Shown here piece after piece: positions 63,444 to 64,000 of a stretch of 64,000 bases of DNA. A program made the position numbers and the translations under genes. The number at the start of each line of letters is the position of its first letter. Within the stretch, counting starts at the first letter, position 1. This DNA comes from Paenibacillus hexagrammi. GTDB taxonomy: Bacteria; Bacillota; Bacilli; Paenibacillales; NBRC-103111. The stretch is taken from the NCBI RefSeq assembly GCF_021513275.1, contig NZ_CP090978.1, positions 1,612,001 to 1,676,000 on the forward strand, given 5' to 3'. Under the pieces are notes generated by a model that did not search any database, was not told the origin of the DNA, and saw only the letters and a list, made by a program, of their open reading frames with translations.

Positions 63444-64000
63444 TCATAAAATCAATAAGCCTGTGATGCCGCTGGCAATGCCGAGAACAATCACAGCTGC
63501 GGTAACAAACAGCAGAACTTTTCTTGGAAATGACCGGGATACCATGAGCAGCGAAGGCAAGCTTACAGATGGCAAGGTGATCAGGAGCGCCGCTGCGGGA
63601 CCGGTTCCAAGTCCGAACGAGAGGAGCGTCTGAATAATTGGAATTTCGGCCGCCGTCGGAATGACGAAGAGCATGCCGGCAATCGCAAAGCCGGCGATGA
63701 CGAGCAGGCTGTTGGAGCTAGTTTCGCTGACCGCTGGAAACAACCAGGCTCGTGCTGCGCCAAGCACAAGAACGGCTATTAGGTAAGAAGGTACAAGATG
63801 AATGATCATTGACCAGACACTGCTGAGCCACCTCGTTAGCATCGTGCCTGTCTGTTCCTCTTCCTGTAATCGTGCGGTTTCCTTTGTAATTTCCTTAGGC
63901 AGCTCGGCATTTGCAGCAAATCTATTGGCCATGTAGCTGACGCCGAACGTTAAAAGAAGTCCGAACACAAGCCGGATGAGCGTGAATTTCCAGGACAAGA
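63444..64000 (-). CDS. C-terminal part of a YraQ/ArsP-like permease (partial)
   Basis: The start lies beyond the window end. The visible 185 residues contain four to five membrane helices and the signature of the DUF318/ArsP-YraQ permease family: IAGFAIAGMLFVIPTAAEIP, FGLGTGPAAALLITLPSVSL and PSLLMVSRSFPRKVLLFVTA. Family members include the organoarsenical exporter ArsP and other permeases of unknown cargo. A polar loop with many Glu and Thr residues (about residues 30-55 of the visible part) separates the halves. The substrate cannot be told. Confidence 0.72.
   Translation of the reverse strand, partial: LSWKFTLIRLVFGLLLTFGVSYMANRFAANAELPKEITKETARLQEEEQTGTMLTRWLSSVWSMIIHLVPSYLIAVLVLGAARAWLFPAVSETSSNSLLVIAGFAIAGMLFVIPTAAEIPIIQTLLSFGLGTGPAAALLITLPSVSLPSLLMVSRSFPRKVLLFVTAAVIVLGIASGITGLLIL

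Noticed and set aside
1..64000. CRISPR arrays, tRNA or rRNA genes, transposases, prophage
   Set aside because: No spaced direct repeats, no cloverleaf or rRNA sequence, and no transposase or phage-like reading frame was seen.

Overview
The window looks like chromosome of a Paenibacillus-type member of the Bacillales. It carries many carbohydrate ABC importers with lipoprotein receptors, AraC/YesN and LytS-type regulators, CcpA-like cre sites, spore genes (Sda, a sqhC-like cyclase, an exosporium-type protein, a KinB-like kinase), a yjlC-ndh pair, and strong AGGAGG ribosome sites with frequent TTG/GTG starts. No tRNA, rRNA, CRISPR array, transposase or prophage was seen.

Layout. (1) 1-2000: the end of a dockerin protein, an O-methyltransferase, a DUF3231 fragment and a CBO0543-like membrane protein. 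(2) 2240-13320: a cre-controlled sugar locus with a lipoprotein receptor, two permeases, an acyltransferase, GH2 and GH43 enzymes, an AraC regulator and a ROK kinase. (3) 13400-23600: a LysR/MFS pair, Sda, a GH16 beta-glucanase with ricin-type lectin repeats, an LppY/LpqO-like protein, a sqhC-type cyclase, an exosporium-like protein behind a sigma-K-like promoter, a threonine-aldolase-like enzyme, and a SigA paralogue with a small zinc-ribbon protein. (4) 23800-35450: a probable rhamnogalacturonan locus (GH106, LplB/LplC permeases, YesS-like regulator, LplA-like receptor, GH105). (5) 35640-44560: xylFGH followed by a membrane-anchored xylose-binding protein, a LytS-type kinase and a YesN-type regulator. 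(6) 44800-55300: a beta-helix protein with FN3, discoidin, cohesin, FIVAR and dockerin modules, a diguanylate cyclase, an SgrR-like protein, an SGNH hydrolase and DUF3231. (7) 55400-64000: yjlC-ndh with a Rex-like operator, exoA, greA, a small secreted peptide, a ParB-like protein, a LacI regulator, a KinB-like kinase and the end of a permease.

Two window-wide observations stand out. First, nine genes, including greA, are interrupted by what looks like exactly one inserted or deleted base, mostly in homopolymer runs. This is the signature of sequencing error more than of nine independent gene deaths, so these genes are annotated at full length with the frameshift marked. Second, a family of intergenic elements sharing the core ATTACGAGCTTC sits beside rho-independent terminators. 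At least five copies are present; the most complete (36840-37001) is a 162-bp palindromic, MITE-like unit with 10-bp terminal inverted repeats, inserted between two identical terminator hairpins.

Functionally the window is dominated by plant and fungal polysaccharide use (beta-1,3-glucan, pectin side chains, xylose) under both global (cre) and local control, interleaved with sporulation and redox genes.
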